From assembly GCA_022786545.1 (NCBI GenBank), contig JALFXV010000005.1:1-62013 (forward strand): a stretch of DNA of 62,013 nt. The letters are read 5' to 3'. The translations under genes were made by a program, and so were the position numbers. Of this stretch, positions 16,710 through 25,714 are shown piece by piece (within the stretch, counting starts at the first letter, position 1; every line of letters begins with the position of its first letter). Source of the stretch: Selenomonadaceae bacterium (GTDB lineage Bacteria > Bacillota > Negativicutes > Selenomonadales > Selenomonadaceae). The notes under the pieces were generated by a model. The model saw only the letters and a program-made list of their open reading frames with translations, did not search any database and was not told the DNA's origin.

Positions 16710-17501
16710 CTACAAAATATCCACCTTCATATAGGTGGTCTGGAGCTGGTCCGCCTGTCCCCGGAACACGCCCCGCTCAATAGGGCAGTCATTGAAATCA
16801 CGCCCTACGTTCAGCTTAATATACCCTTCGTCAGCCAGGCAGCCCCGGGTCGGGTCCAGCCCGTACCAAAGGCCCTCATGCCAGACCTCCGCCCAGGCGT
16901 GGGTAGCCCCGTCCCCGCAGGGAAGCCCGCTGACATAGCGCGCTGGAATACCGTACAGCCTGGCAAGGGCGAGAAAAACATGCACATAATCCTGGCATAC
17001 GCCGCATCTCTGCTGAAAAGCCTCCTCTGCCGTGGTGTGCACACTGGTGCTGCCCGGTGCATAAGTAAAGCTTTTATGGATAATATCGCTCAGCCGGGAA
17101 GCAATCCCGTAGCCGTTCCCGGACAGCCCGGACAATTCCTGCTGCCACAATTCCCTGGCATAGCCCTGCATTTCCTCCGAAGGGCTGGTCAGCTTCGTAG
17201 GATAGCGCATGCAGGGAGCGGCAGCCTCCTGCCGCCTCTCCCTGTCATCACGGATTATCTCGCCATTGACGCGATAATAAAAGAACCGGTGGGGGGCCAG
17301 CAGGCTGCCGGCATACAGCTGGTTGCCGAAGCTGTCCAGGCTGAACATGCCGCTGCTGAACCCGGGCATGACCTTCATGTCCAAATCTGCCACCTGCTGC
17401 TCAGGCAGCACCTGCGGTACACAGCGCAGCACAAAATGATGCTCACCTATCATGCTGGAAAAATCCAGCTTCGTGAGAAATAAAAATTTCAGCTTCTGCA
17501 T
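16710..17501 (-). CDS. Transglutaminase-like cysteine protease of the ATP-grasp/alpha-E system
   Basis: A 263-residue cytoplasmic protein with an N-terminal beta domain (bacterial transglutaminase-like N-terminal region) and a papain-like transglutaminase core. The catalytic triad is in place: Cys169 in GVCQDYVHV, His201 in THAWAEVW, Asp216 in LDPTRG. Members accompanying circularly permuted ATP-grasp and alpha-E proteins are predicted peptidases acting on peptides made by the ATP-grasp. The ATG is preceded by GGAGGCGATGTC. It lies 108 bp after the alpha-E gene and 165 bp before the AstE gene; that second gap is very AT-rich with no terminator. Confidence 0.88.
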   Translation of the reverse strand: MQKLKFLFLTKLDFSSMIGEHHFVLRCVPQVLPEQQVADLDMKVMPGFSSGMFSLDSFGNQLYAGSLLAPHRFFYYRVNGEIIRDDRERRQEAAAPCMRYPTKLTSPSEEMQGYARELWQQELSGLSGNGYGIASRLSDIIHKSFTYAPGSTSVHTTAEEAFQQRCGVCQDYVHVFLALARLYGIPARYVSGLPCGDGATHAWAEVWHEGLWYGLDPTRGCLADEGYIKLNVGRDFNDCPIERGVFRGQADQLQTTYMKVDIL

Positions 17502-17615
17502 GACATCGCCTCCGGCTCCCCCGCTACTCCATCAAATAAAACCAGGTCTCATAAATTGCATAAATTGAATTACGTTATTTACGTTATAGAACAAATTCAC
17601 GCTGAAAGCAGCCAT

Positions 17616-18305
17616 TTACACCAAAAACAGTCCCTCAACCGCATTGAGAAAATCCTCCCGGGAGATTTCATCCTCCGGATTCCTGCCATCCAGGATGCGC
17701 TCCATGCGGATGATGCTCTGCAGCGGCAGTGCCGCCGTCTGCAGGTTGCTCCAGGTCAGCCGCTTTTGCAGCTTCTGCAGCTCCTCCAGCAGAAATTCCT
17801 CCCTGAGGCCCGTGCGCAGGGTATAGCTGAGACGCTCCACGCTGGCACCGCACTTGATCGTATTGCGCACCGCATCCTCAGCGATAAAATCATCATAGCT
17901 GCCACGGAAGGCCATAATATTGTCCAGCACCTGCAAAAGCTTCAGGCCGATAACCTCGTCCTCAGCCCCCTCATCCAGGGTGTACACCGCCATCTGCAAG
18001 TACGCCAGGGTGCTGGAGCCGATGGTCTCCCGCAGCACCATGCCGTTGCCCAGCATCTGCTCCGCCGCGCTCCTGATGGAATCAGGGTCATTCACGTCAA
18101 AAATATAGTGCTGGAAAAAATCCTCCACGCTTTCATACTTGTTGTAAATACCAATCTGCCTGCAATACTCTGCATAATCAAAGGTATTCGTATCAATCAT
18201 GGCATCGTAGGCCCCCATCATATGGCGGATGGAAAGGGATACCCGCTCATAATAGCGCCCCAGCCAGAATAATCTGTTTGTCTTGCTCAGTGAGATAAAA
18301 TCCAT
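17616..18305 (-). CDS. Alpha-E domain protein (DUF403)
   Basis: An all-alpha protein of 229 residues that begins ISLSKTNRLFWLGRYYERVSLSIRHMMGAYDAMID, the usual DUF403 opening with the NRLFWLGRYYER pattern. Its biochemical role is unknown. It is almost always encoded with a circularly permuted ATP-grasp and a transglutaminase, and comparative work predicts a joint peptide-synthesis pathway. Its start overlaps the end of the ATP-grasp gene by 19 bases, so translation is coupled. Confidence 0.9.
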   Translation of the reverse strand: MDFISLSKTNRLFWLGRYYERVSLSIRHMMGAYDAMIDTNTFDYAEYCRQIGIYNKYESVEDFFQHYIFDVNDPDSIRSAAEQMLGNGMVLRETIGSSTLAYLQMAVYTLDEGAEDEVIGLKLLQVLDNIMAFRGSYDDFIAEDAVRNTIKCGASVERLSYTLRTGLREEFLLEELQKLQKRLTWSNLQTAALPLQSIIRMERILDGRNPEDEISREDFLNAVEGLFLV

Positions 18306-19597
18306 GTGTCCTTAAATCCTCCTCCCTGGGATGAGTTGACTACGAAGCTGTCAGGCCGCCTGGAGAAGCGCGTCAGGCCGCTTGGCCATACGCGGACAGT
18401 CTCCCCGGCCAGCACGAAGGCACGTAAATCCGCCTTGCGCATGACAGTGGTATTGCCCTCCACGATTTCCAGATCCTGAAAATCAATTACCTCCTGGGAT
18501 ATAAACCGCCGCGGCTCCCTCTTGACAGTCTCCTTCAAATCCTGAAGCTGCTCCCGGGTCAAATCCCTGCCGAAAATTACGCCGTAGCCGCCGGCCTCTG
18601 CCACATCCTTAATAACCAGCCGTTCCATGTGCTCAAGGGTATACTTCATATCCTCCTCATAGAACGGCAGGAATGTAGGCGCATTTTTCAGGATTGGCTC
18701 CTCATCCAGATAATACTTAATCATCTTAGGCACGAAATAATAAATGCCCTTGTCATCAGCCACGCCGTTGCCCGGGGCATTCATGAGCCCCACATTACCT
18801 GCCCTGTACACCTCCATGATATTCGGCACGCCAATCAGGGAGGTAGGCTCAAAGCACAGCGGGTCAAGGTACTCGTCACTGATGCGGCGGTAGATGGCCC
18901 CCACCTGGATAGTGCCGTGGTTGCCGCGGTAATACAGCTTGTCGTTGCTGACAAACAAATCATCAGGCTCCGCCAGCACCGCCCCTATCTGCTCTGCCAG
19001 GAAGGAATGTTCAAAATAAGCGGCATTGTAACGCCCCGGCGTAAAGATGACATTGATGCCGCCGGTATTGACATAATCCATAGTCTCCCGCAGCAGCTGG
19101 CCATAATTGCGATTATCCACCACCTTGTTCTGGCGGAAGGTCGCCGGGCTGCAGCGGCGGCAGAGATTTCTGGCAATCAAAGGATAGGAAGCACCAGAAG
19201 GAATACGGAGATTATCCTCCAGTATATACCATATGCCATCCTTGCCCAATACCAAATCTATACCTGAAATATGGCTGTACACGCCCTTGGAAGGCAGGAT
19301 GCCCTCGCACTGGGCCAGATATCCCGGGGAGCGATACACGAACTCCTCCGGCACAACTCCATCCTTGATTATCTTCTTATCAGAATAAATGTCCTTCAGA
19401 AACAGGTTAAGGGCAGTCACCCTCTGCACCAGCCCCTTCTCCAGCTCGGCATAATCATCCGCCGGAATTACCCTGGGAATAGGGTCAAAGGGAAAAAGCC
19501 TTTCCTTGAATGTACCATTCTTGTAGATGCCGAACTTGACACCATAGCGTGCCATCAGGCGATTGACTTCTTCCTTGTGCGCCAGCAAATCTTCCAT
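18287..19597 (-). CDS. Circularly permuted ATP-grasp protein (DUF404/DUF407 type), predicted peptide ligase
   Basis: Family members are thought to form peptide-like bonds using ATP. Recognisable pieces are PFDPIPRVIPADDYAELEKGLVQRVTALNLFL near the start, GIDLVLGKDGIWYILEDNLRIPSG, the FEHSFLAEQIG stretch, and VIKDVAEAGGYGVIFG, the permuted nucleotide-binding loop. I use the ATG at 19595-19597 (MEDLLAHK), nine bases after AGGGG. Two earlier in-frame ATGs directly abut that site and are worse. It is the first gene of the operon, with a promoter at 19720-19748 and a terminator-like hairpin in the leader. The mature protein has 436 residues, slightly below the commonest size of about 470. Confidence 0.88.
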   Translation of the reverse strand: MEDLLAHKEEVNRLMARYGVKFGIYKNGTFKERLFPFDPIPRVIPADDYAELEKGLVQRVTALNLFLKDIYSDKKIIKDGVVPEEFVYRSPGYLAQCEGILPSKGVYSHISGIDLVLGKDGIWYILEDNLRIPSGASYPLIARNLCRRCSPATFRQNKVVDNRNYGQLLRETMDYVNTGGINVIFTPGRYNAAYFEHSFLAEQIGAVLAEPDDLFVSNDKLYYRGNHGTIQVGAIYRRISDEYLDPLCFEPTSLIGVPNIMEVYRAGNVGLMNAPGNGVADDKGIYYFVPKMIKYYLDEEPILKNAPTFLPFYEEDMKYTLEHMERLVIKDVAEAGGYGVIFGRDLTREQLQDLKETVKREPRRFISQEVIDFQDLEIVEGNTTVMRKADLRAFVLAGETVRVWPSGLTRFSRRPDSFVVNSSQGGGFKDTWILSH

Positions 19598-19644
19598 ACA
19601 CATCATCCCCTCTGAAAAGTTAAAACAAAGCAAAATAACTGAAA

Positions 19645-19687
19645 ACAAAAAACAGAACAATGAAGCCCATCGAAGACCCCATTGTCC
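19645..19687 (-). promoter_or_regulatory. Terminator-like hairpin in the ATP-grasp operon leader
   Basis: On the minus strand ACAATGGGGTC pairs with GGGCTTCATTGT (with GU pairs) around a UUCGAU loop. The sequence TTCTGTTTTTTG follows. It lies between the predicted transcription start (about 19713) and the start codon, so it may attenuate the operon. Confidence 0.5.
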
Positions 19688-19719
19688 TGCTTAAATATCT
19701 GCTGTGCAATTATAGGACT

Positions 19720-19748
19720 ATTCTACAACCATGTGTGGCATTTGTCAA
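19720..19748 (-). promoter_or_regulatory. Promoter of the ATP-grasp operon
   Basis: On the minus strand TTGACA (19748-19743), 17 bases, TAGAAT (19725-19720): a near-consensus sigma-A promoter about 120 bp ahead of the ATP-grasp start. Confidence 0.75.
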
Positions 19749-19823
19749 CACATATCCATAGCCGCTGGACATGTATACAAAATTCATATAGAAAATATAT
19801 CTTCTATAACAAATAAGTTTACT

Positions 19824-21611
19824 TTACTTTGTTACCGCTTCCGATGGATGCGTTTCCAGCAGCGTCTTTTCCAGCAGCTCTGTTTCCATAATGCAGCGAT
19901 TGCGCCCGTTGTTCTTGGCATAATACAGCGCATCATCAGCCCTTTTCTGCAGCTGCTGCACCGTATCCTCTGCCCCTGTATGCCAACAGCTGACACCTGC
20001 ACTGCATGTAATCTGCCTGTCCTCCAGGATCATCGCATGCTCCAAATCCATGCGCACCTGCTCTGCCAGCTGCCATGCCTCCTCCAGGCCATACTGGGAA
20101 CATATTACCATAAACTCCTCACCGCCATAGCGGATAAAAGTATGGCGGGCATCCAGATTGTGGCGGATAATATTGGCAAAGCTGACCAAGACCATATCCC
20201 CCATAGCATGACCATAATTATCATTAATGGATTTAAACTTATCCAGGTCAAACATCAAAAGGGCGAAAGAAACGCCTCCCGCCTCCGCTGCCTCCACAGC
20301 ATTTTCCATAGTCTCCTCCAGCTTCGCCCGGGTGAAGCTCCTGGTCAGGGGATCCACCTGTGCCTTGTGCTTTTCCACCCTCACCGCCTGCTCCAGCAGC
20401 TGATTTTCCACAGACAGCCTCTTTTCCTCCGCCATCATGTGGCACATCAGCCATATAACATAAACCAGCATAGGCAGCACCAGCAGGTTGCTAAAGCCAT
20501 TCTGATAGTCCACCACGCCATATTGCCAAGCTATGCCTATGGCAAGCCCTGCCATCGCTGTTGCAATAATAGGCCAGAACAGGCTGCGGCAGTAGGCATC
20601 CTGCCGTCCCTGCCTATACAGGAAAACAGAAATCACCACCAGGCCGAGATTTGACCACCAATAGCTTCCCACCCTGACAGCCTCAAACAAGCCCATATCC
20701 AGCAGCTCATCTGCACAAGCCAGCACAAAAAGCAGCATGCTCACCAGCAGCATCATCCGCACCGCCTTGCAGGCACTGCCCGCCAGAATATTGCATGCCA
20801 AAAGCTGCAGCGGTACCGCCATCAGCAGCGTAGAGAGCATAAAAGCATTGTACCAAAAGAACATGCTGTCAAACACCAGCAGCACCGACCACATACCTGC
20901 CACAGCCTGCACCATGCACAAAAGGATAAACGCTATGATAAAGGGATGCCCCACACAGCTATGGCTGTCATTCACCCAGTAATGCTGCATGAGGATGACG
21001 ATCACAATAAGTGACAAGGGCAGCAGCACATACACAAAGCCGTCATGCTTGAATATCTGCTGCATCTGCACCATGCCTTCATCCACGGACACATGCATCA
21101 GGCGTCCCAAGTCCTTCTGATTTTCCGCATACAGCTGAAAGGTCAGCTGCCTCCCCATGTAATTATCCGGCAAATCCACCAGATGCCAGCGATTGCCATA
21201 AACATGGCGATTCCGCCAAAAATCCTGCCCGTCATACAAAAGCTCGCTATCAAGGTATACCCGCACAGCCTCATTCCGGGTGACAAAAAATAATGCCGGG
21301 CTATTCAGGCGCAAAATTTTCGGCAGCCTCGTACTCAATATGACGCCATTGGATTGAGGTGAAAACTCAAAATCATCCTCCAGGCTACACTCTATCCAAC
21401 GTTTGTCATCATACATAAGATTGACATTACCGCTGGTTATAGTAGTCAGGAGGGGATCTATTTCCCCCCTGTCATAATACTTCCACTGTCCATCCAGCGG
21501 CATAGCATCAACTGAGCTGCCTTCTGCTCCCCATGACAGCAGCAGGGAAAGTGCAGCCAGCAGCCACACAAACACTTTGCCAGGTGCTTTGCTGAACACA
21601 CTCACAGCCAT
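19824..21611 (-). CDS. Membrane-bound diguanylate cyclase (GGDEF) with periplasmic sensor
   Basis: A 595-residue protein: signal/anchor helix (13-28), a periplasmic beta-rich domain (about 35-190, jelly-roll-like as in 7TMR-DISM receptors), seven or so transmembrane helices (192-393), a short coiled coil, then a GGDEF domain. The active-site loop is RYGGEEF (GGEEF at 496-500), with DLDKFKSINDNYGHAMGD upstream, so c-di-GMP synthesis is expected. No RxxD inhibitory site is present before it. Its start codon overlaps the stop of the upstream solute-binding protein (TGATG), so the two are coupled. I infer that the binding protein feeds a ligand signal to this cyclase. Confidence 0.9.
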   Translation of the reverse strand: MAVSVFSKAPGKVFVWLLAALSLLLSWGAEGSSVDAMPLDGQWKYYDRGEIDPLLTTITSGNVNLMYDDKRWIECSLEDDFEFSPQSNGVILSTRLPKILRLNSPALFFVTRNEAVRVYLDSELLYDGQDFWRNRHVYGNRWHLVDLPDNYMGRQLTFQLYAENQKDLGRLMHVSVDEGMVQMQQIFKHDGFVYVLLPLSLIVIVILMQHYWVNDSHSCVGHPFIIAFILLCMVQAVAGMWSVLLVFDSMFFWYNAFMLSTLLMAVPLQLLACNILAGSACKAVRMMLLVSMLLFVLACADELLDMGLFEAVRVGSYWWSNLGLVVISVFLYRQGRQDAYCRSLFWPIIATAMAGLAIGIAWQYGVVDYQNGFSNLLVLPMLVYVIWLMCHMMAEEKRLSVENQLLEQAVRVEKHKAQVDPLTRSFTRAKLEETMENAVEAAEAGGVSFALLMFDLDKFKSINDNYGHAMGDMVLVSFANIIRHNLDARHTFIRYGGEEFMVICSQYGLEEAWQLAEQVRMDLEHAMILEDRQITCSAGVSCWHTGAEDTVQQLQKRADDALYYAKNNGRNRCIMETELLEKTLLETHPSEAVTK

Positions 21612-22981
21612 CAGCCTCCATTCCTGCCATCTTCCACATGGGAAATGAGCATGCTTTGCAGCTCCGGATAGGCATGCCAGACTGCCGCCAAAAACATCTG
21701 CCAGGCCTCCTCCCGGGAAATACTGTTGTCAAAATATGCCCTGGCACTGCTCTGAAAAGACTCATGGATTCCCTGGTCGTAGGGAGAAACCTGCCCTGCA
21801 TTAATCCCAGCCGCCCCCGCCAGCATAAGCTCCATAGGATTCTGACCGGCAAGAAAGGCCATGCCGTAGGAATCGTCCTTTGCCAGTGACTGCATCACCT
21901 GCACATTATTGACAAATTCCGGCCCCTGCCTTGCTATCCTGTCAAGAACTTCCTGATTTAAGCAGATGGTGCGCATGATATCTGCCACCAGCTCCTGATT
22001 GTCCGTGTACTTAGCAGCACAAATCCAGGTCCCGCCCCAGTAAAAAGGCTCAGGTCCCTGGCAAACTGCCCATTTTCCATAAGTGTTGCTGCCTGGCTGT
22101 TCATCATCCCTTGCCTGTTCAGCCAAAACATACTGCATCAGCCATGAAGGCCCAAAATAGCAGAATGTATTGAGCCGTACCTGGTTTTGCCAGCCCTCGC
22201 TCCAGAGCCTATAAGGATGATTGTATCCCCTGCTGGTAAACTCCGAGGTCTGCGCCAGCCATTTTTTCATATTCTCATCAATCACCAGGCAGCCCTCGCT
22301 GTTCAGCCAGGACTTTTCCACACCTGACCAAAATACGCGATAGGTATCCAGATATCCTGCCAGCATGGAAACCCCTGCCTCCTTCATCCTGGCTGCCGTC
22401 TGGTTAAAGGCCTGCCAATCACCCACATAGCCCTGAACCTCCTCCGGCTTGTCAGTGCCCAGCACCTGCCGGGCTATATCCCGCCGATAAATCATCACCC
22501 CCGGCGTAGCCTGCCAGGTAATGCCGCGTATATGGCCGCTGCTATCCATCGCCAGCTGCCGCGTATAAGCAAACTGCCCGGACAGCTCCGCCTCAGCTAT
22601 GCCCAGGCTCTCTATATCCATCGTCACATAGTCATTATCAGTATATTTGCGCACATAATCAGCTTCCACCAGAAACATGTCCACCTTGTCATTGGAATTA
22701 AATTTGTCATTGTTAAACAATGCCTTATCAAGATTGCGCTGATAAACACTATTATCATTGGGCAGAATTACCCAATGCACCTTCACATCCCCGATCATTT
22801 CCGTGGCAGGATCATAAGCAGGATAATACTTTGCCATAATCTCCTTAAAGGTGCTATCCCAGCAATATATGGTCAGCACCCGCCCCGGAGACAATATATC
22901 ATAAACATGCCAGGCTATCCCCAGCCCTGCTATCAGGAAAATACACAGCAATACCCAGATACCGCTTCTTCGTCCTTGCAT
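21611..22981 (-). CDS. Membrane-anchored extracellular solute-binding protein coupled to a GGDEF protein
   Basis: A 456-residue periplasmic binding protein of the family 1 (sugar-type) fold. The N-terminal helix (about 8-28) has no lipobox Cys, so it is probably an uncleaved anchor. Features include VLTIYCWDSTFKEIMAKYYP, VDMFLVEADYVRKY, GITWQATPGVMIYRRDIA and a Trp/Tyr-rich ligand region (GPEPFYWGGTWICAAKY), typical of carbohydrate ligands. No permease or ATPase genes are nearby. Instead the stop codon overlaps the start of a diguanylate cyclase. This suggests a sensing role in place of transport. The ligand is unknown. Confidence 0.82.
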   Translation of the reverse strand: MQGRRSGIWVLLCIFLIAGLGIAWHVYDILSPGRVLTIYCWDSTFKEIMAKYYPAYDPATEMIGDVKVHWVILPNDNSVYQRNLDKALFNNDKFNSNDKVDMFLVEADYVRKYTDNDYVTMDIESLGIAEAELSGQFAYTRQLAMDSSGHIRGITWQATPGVMIYRRDIARQVLGTDKPEEVQGYVGDWQAFNQTAARMKEAGVSMLAGYLDTYRVFWSGVEKSWLNSEGCLVIDENMKKWLAQTSEFTSRGYNHPYRLWSEGWQNQVRLNTFCYFGPSWLMQYVLAEQARDDEQPGSNTYGKWAVCQGPEPFYWGGTWICAAKYTDNQELVADIMRTICLNQEVLDRIARQGPEFVNNVQVMQSLAKDDSYGMAFLAGQNPMELMLAGAAGINAGQVSPYDQGIHESFQSSARAYFDNSISREEAWQMFLAAVWHAYPELQSMLISHVEDGRNGG

Positions 22982-23094
22982 CAGAGGCCCCCCCTCCCAC
23001 GCTTAATTGTATAGTAAGTAAATGTAATTTGCAATATATTTTCTATTATTTTATCCTTTTTTGCATGGACAGAAAGCATATTAGGCCCGCATGT

Positions 23095-23142
23095 AAAAAA
23101 GCACCTATGAAAACTAATGAAACAGTTCTCATAAGTGCTTTA
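23095..23142 (-). terminator. Terminator of the purine operon
   Basis: GCACCTATGAAAAC (23101-23114) pairs with GTTCTCATAAGTGC (23125-23138), flanked by A6 at 23095-23100. On the minus strand this gives a stem followed by six T, after purD. Confidence 0.88.
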
Positions 23143-23190
23143 TCCAAAAGCAAAATTGCTTTTCTAGTTACCCTTTGGCATTTTTACTGC

Positions 23191-24471
23191 CTACTTTGCC
23201 AGTCTTTCCAATGCCCAGTGGGCAATATCGTGGCGGAAGTGGGCATCCTTGAAGGAAATCTTTGCCACACCGGCATAAGCCTTGTCCACAGCTTCCTTGA
23301 TACCGTCAGCCTTGGAGACAACGCCCAGCACGCGGCCGCCGTTGGTATAAATCTTGCCATCCTTGGCGGAGGTTCCGGCATGGAATACCATGCTGCCATC
23401 AGCTGCCACATCGGCAAGGCCGGTAATCTCGTCACCCTTGTTATAGGACTTCGGATAGCCGCCGGCTGCCATAACGATGCAGACAGCCGCCCCCTTGCTC
23501 CACTTCACTTCGGTCTCAGCCAGCTTGCCGTCGATGCAGGCCAGCATAACCTCAACCAAGTCGCTCTCCAGAAGCGGCAACACCACCTGAGTCTCCGGGT
23601 CACCAAAGCGGGCGTTGAACTCAACCACCTTTGGCCCCTGCTCAGTTACCATCAGCCCGGCATAGAGGCAGCCCTTGTACAGCCGTCCCTCTGCTTCCAT
23701 CGCCTTGATGGTTGGCTCCAAAATCTCCTTCTGCACCTGGGCCAGCAGCTCAGGCGTGCCCACAGGAGCAGGTGCATAAGCACCCATGCCGCCGGTGTTC
23801 GGCCCCTGGTCGTTATCAAAGACACGCTTGTGGTCCTGGGAAGGCACCATCGGCAGGATAGTCTTGCCGTCAGTAAAGCACAGCACGGAAACTTCCTCGC
23901 CAGCCATGAATTCCTCAACCACTACCCGGCTGCCTGCGCTGCCGAAAGCCTTGTCGCCCATGATTTCATCGATGGCACCAAGAGCCTCCTCCAAAGTCAT
24001 GGCAACGATAACGCCCTTGCCTGCTGCCAGGCCGTCAGCCTTGATGACAATAGGCGCACCTTCTGCCTTGATATATGCCTTGGCCGCCTCAGCCTCGGTA
24101 AACACCTCATACTTGGCAGTAGGGATATTGTACTTCTTCATGAGATTCTTGGAGAAAGACTTGGAACCCTCAATCTCGGCTGCTGCCTGCACCGGGCCAA
24201 AAGCCTTGATACCGGCTGCATTAAAGGCATCCACCGCGCCATTGGTCAGCGGCACCTCAGGGCCTACCACGGCCAGCTCCACATGCTTTTCCTGGGCCAG
24301 CTTCACCAGGGCTGCATTGTCCGTAATGGACACGCCCTCAATGCACTCAGCCAGCTCCGCCATGCCCGGATTGCCCGGCACAGCATAAATCTTGTCAGCC
24401 TTCTCGCTCTGTGCCAGCTTCCATACCAAGGTATGCTCACGGGCACCGCTGCCTACTACTAAAATATTCAT
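23191..24471 (-). CDS. purD: Phosphoribosylamine-glycine ligase (GAR synthetase)
   Basis: This ATP-grasp enzyme makes glycinamide ribonucleotide, step two of purine synthesis. The N-terminus [19 protein letters not shown] and GPEVPLTNGAVDAF, GLAAGKGVIVA (ATP loop) and FNARFGDPETQVVLPLLESDL are standard PurD motifs over 426 residues. Its ATG overlaps the stop of the PurH gene (TAATG). It is the last gene of purEFMNHD and is followed by a strong terminator. Confidence 0.96.
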   Translation of the reverse strand: MNILVVGSGAREHTLVWKLAQSEKADKIYAVPGNPGMAELAECIEGVSITDNAALVKLAQEKHVELAVVGPEVPLTNGAVDAFNAAGIKAFGPVQAAAEIEGSKSFSKNLMKKYNIPTAKYEVFTEAEAAKAYIKAEGAPIVIKADGLAAGKGVIVAMTLEEALGAIDEIMGDKAFGSAGSRVVVEEFMAGEEVSVLCFTDGKTILPMVPSQDHKRVFDNDQGPNTGGMGAYAPAPVGTPELLAQVQKEILEPTIKAMEAEGRLYKGCLYAGLMVTEQGPKVVEFNARFGDPETQVVLPLLESDLVEVMLACIDGKLAETEVKWSKGAAVCIVMAAGGYPKSYNKGDEITGLADVAADGSMVFHAGTSAKDGKIYTNGGRVLGVVSKADGIKEAVDKAYAGVAKISFKDAHFRHDIAHWALERLAK

Positions 24472-25064
24472 TACTTATTCACCTGCTCCATCAGATAATT
24501 CTGAATGCAATTATCATACTCTGCGGTATGCTGGAATGCCTCCTGAGCCAGTTGCATGCGGAGCATGCCGCCTACGCAGCCGTCCTTTGCCACACATGCT
24601 GCAACCTCGTCATAGCGGGCCGGATTGGTGACAACAGTAACAAACTTGAAATTCTTGGCTGCAGCACGAATCATGGCAGGGCCGCCGATATCGATGTTCT
24701 CGATGGCCTCGGCAAGAGTAACATCAGGCTTGGAGATGGTCTCCTTGAACGGATAGAGATTTACTACTACCATATCAATGCCGGTAATCTTATGCTCCTG
24801 CATGGCCTTTACATGGGCAGGGTTATCACGGACAGCCAGGATGCCGCCGTGAATATAAGGATTCAGGGTCTTTACGCGGCCATCCATAATCTCAGGGAAG
24901 CCGGTAACATCGCTGACGTAGGTAACAGGGATGCCTGCTTCCTTCAGAGCCTTCATGGTGCCACCGGTGGAAACGATTTCCACACCTGCTGCATGCAGCT
25001 TCTGTGCCAGCTCTACCACACCTGTCTTGTCGGATACACTGATTAATGCACGCTTGATTTTCAT
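24471..25064 (-). CDS. purH: IMP cyclohydrolase domain only (short PurH)
   Basis: This matches the N-terminal, MGS-like half of bifunctional Pur[56 protein letters not shown] and [18 protein letters not shown]. It closes FAICAR to IMP. The ~320-residue AICAR formyltransferase half is absent. The protein ends cleanly at 197 residues (NYLMEQVNK), and purD starts on its stop codon, so this is a natural short gene, not a frameshift. I chose the ATG at 25062-25064 behind AAGGAGATAAC. AICAR formylation must be encoded elsewhere. Confidence 0.9.
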   Translation of the reverse strand: MKIKRALISVSDKTGVVELAQKLHAAGVEIVSTGGTMKALKEAGIPVTYVSDVTGFPEIMDGRVKTLNPYIHGGILAVRDNPAHVKAMQEHKITGIDMVVVNLYPFKETISKPDVTLAEAIENIDIGGPAMIRAAAKNFKFVTVVTNPARYDEVAACVAKDGCVGGMLRMQLAQEAFQHTAEYDNCIQNYLMEQVNK

Positions 25065-25099
25065 AGTAGTTATCTCCTTTTGCACTTTTATATGTAAAA

Positions 25100-25714
25100 T
25101 TAGTCTTTTATGCGGACATGACGTTCATCCAGCAGTTCCAGCCTGCCATCCACAAAGAGCTCAATGGCTCTCGGATAGAGAACATGCTCCTTCTCCAGCA
25201 CCCGGGCTGCCAAAGTTTCCTCCGTATCACCGTCCAGCACCGGCACAGTGTCCTGCAAAATAATCGGTCCGTGGTCCATGCCCTCATCTACAAAGTGAAT
25301 AGTGCAGCCGGACACCTTGGTGCCATAAGCCAGCACATCACGATGGGCATGGGCACCACCGAAGGATGGCAGCAGGGACGGATGGATGTTCAGAATCTGA
25401 TGCCGGTAGGCATCCACGAAGTACGGGCTGAGGATGCGCATAAAGCCTGCCAGCACCACCAATGTAACATTGGCAGCCTTGAGCTCTGCCACCAGCTTCT
25501 CCTCGAACTCCTGCTGGCTGGTGCACTCCTTGCGGTTGACGCAGACACTCTTAATCCCGGCGTCCTTTGCCACCTGCAAGGCACGGGCCTCCGGCTTGTC
25601 CGTGAGGACAATGCCGATTTCCGCCTTAATCTGCCCAGACTCAATAGCCGCCATGATAGACTGCATGTTGGAGCCCCGCCCGGAGCAGAGAATACCTAAA
25701 ATATGCTTACTCAT
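25100..25714 (-). CDS. purN: Phosphoribosylglycinamide formyltransferase, folate-dependent
   Basis: This enzyme transfers the formyl group of 10-formyl-THF to GAR. Motifs: [15 protein letters not shown] (phosphate loop), [28 protein letters not shown] (catalytic HxSLLP, with Asn-Ile-His) and [18 protein letters not shown] (active-site Asp). The ATG at 25712-25714 (MSKHILG) overlaps the last codons of purM by 8 bp; the longer upstream frame lies inside purM. The length of 204 residues is standard. Confidence 0.95.
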   Translation of the reverse strand: MSKHILGILCSGRGSNMQSIMAAIESGQIKAEIGIVLTDKPEARALQVAKDAGIKSVCVNRKECTSQQEFEEKLVAELKAANVTLVVLAGFMRILSPYFVDAYRHQILNIHPSLLPSFGGAHAHRDVLAYGTKVSGCTIHFVDEGMDHGPIILQDTVPVLDGDTEETLAARVLEKEHVLYPRAIELFVDGRLELLDERHVRIKD

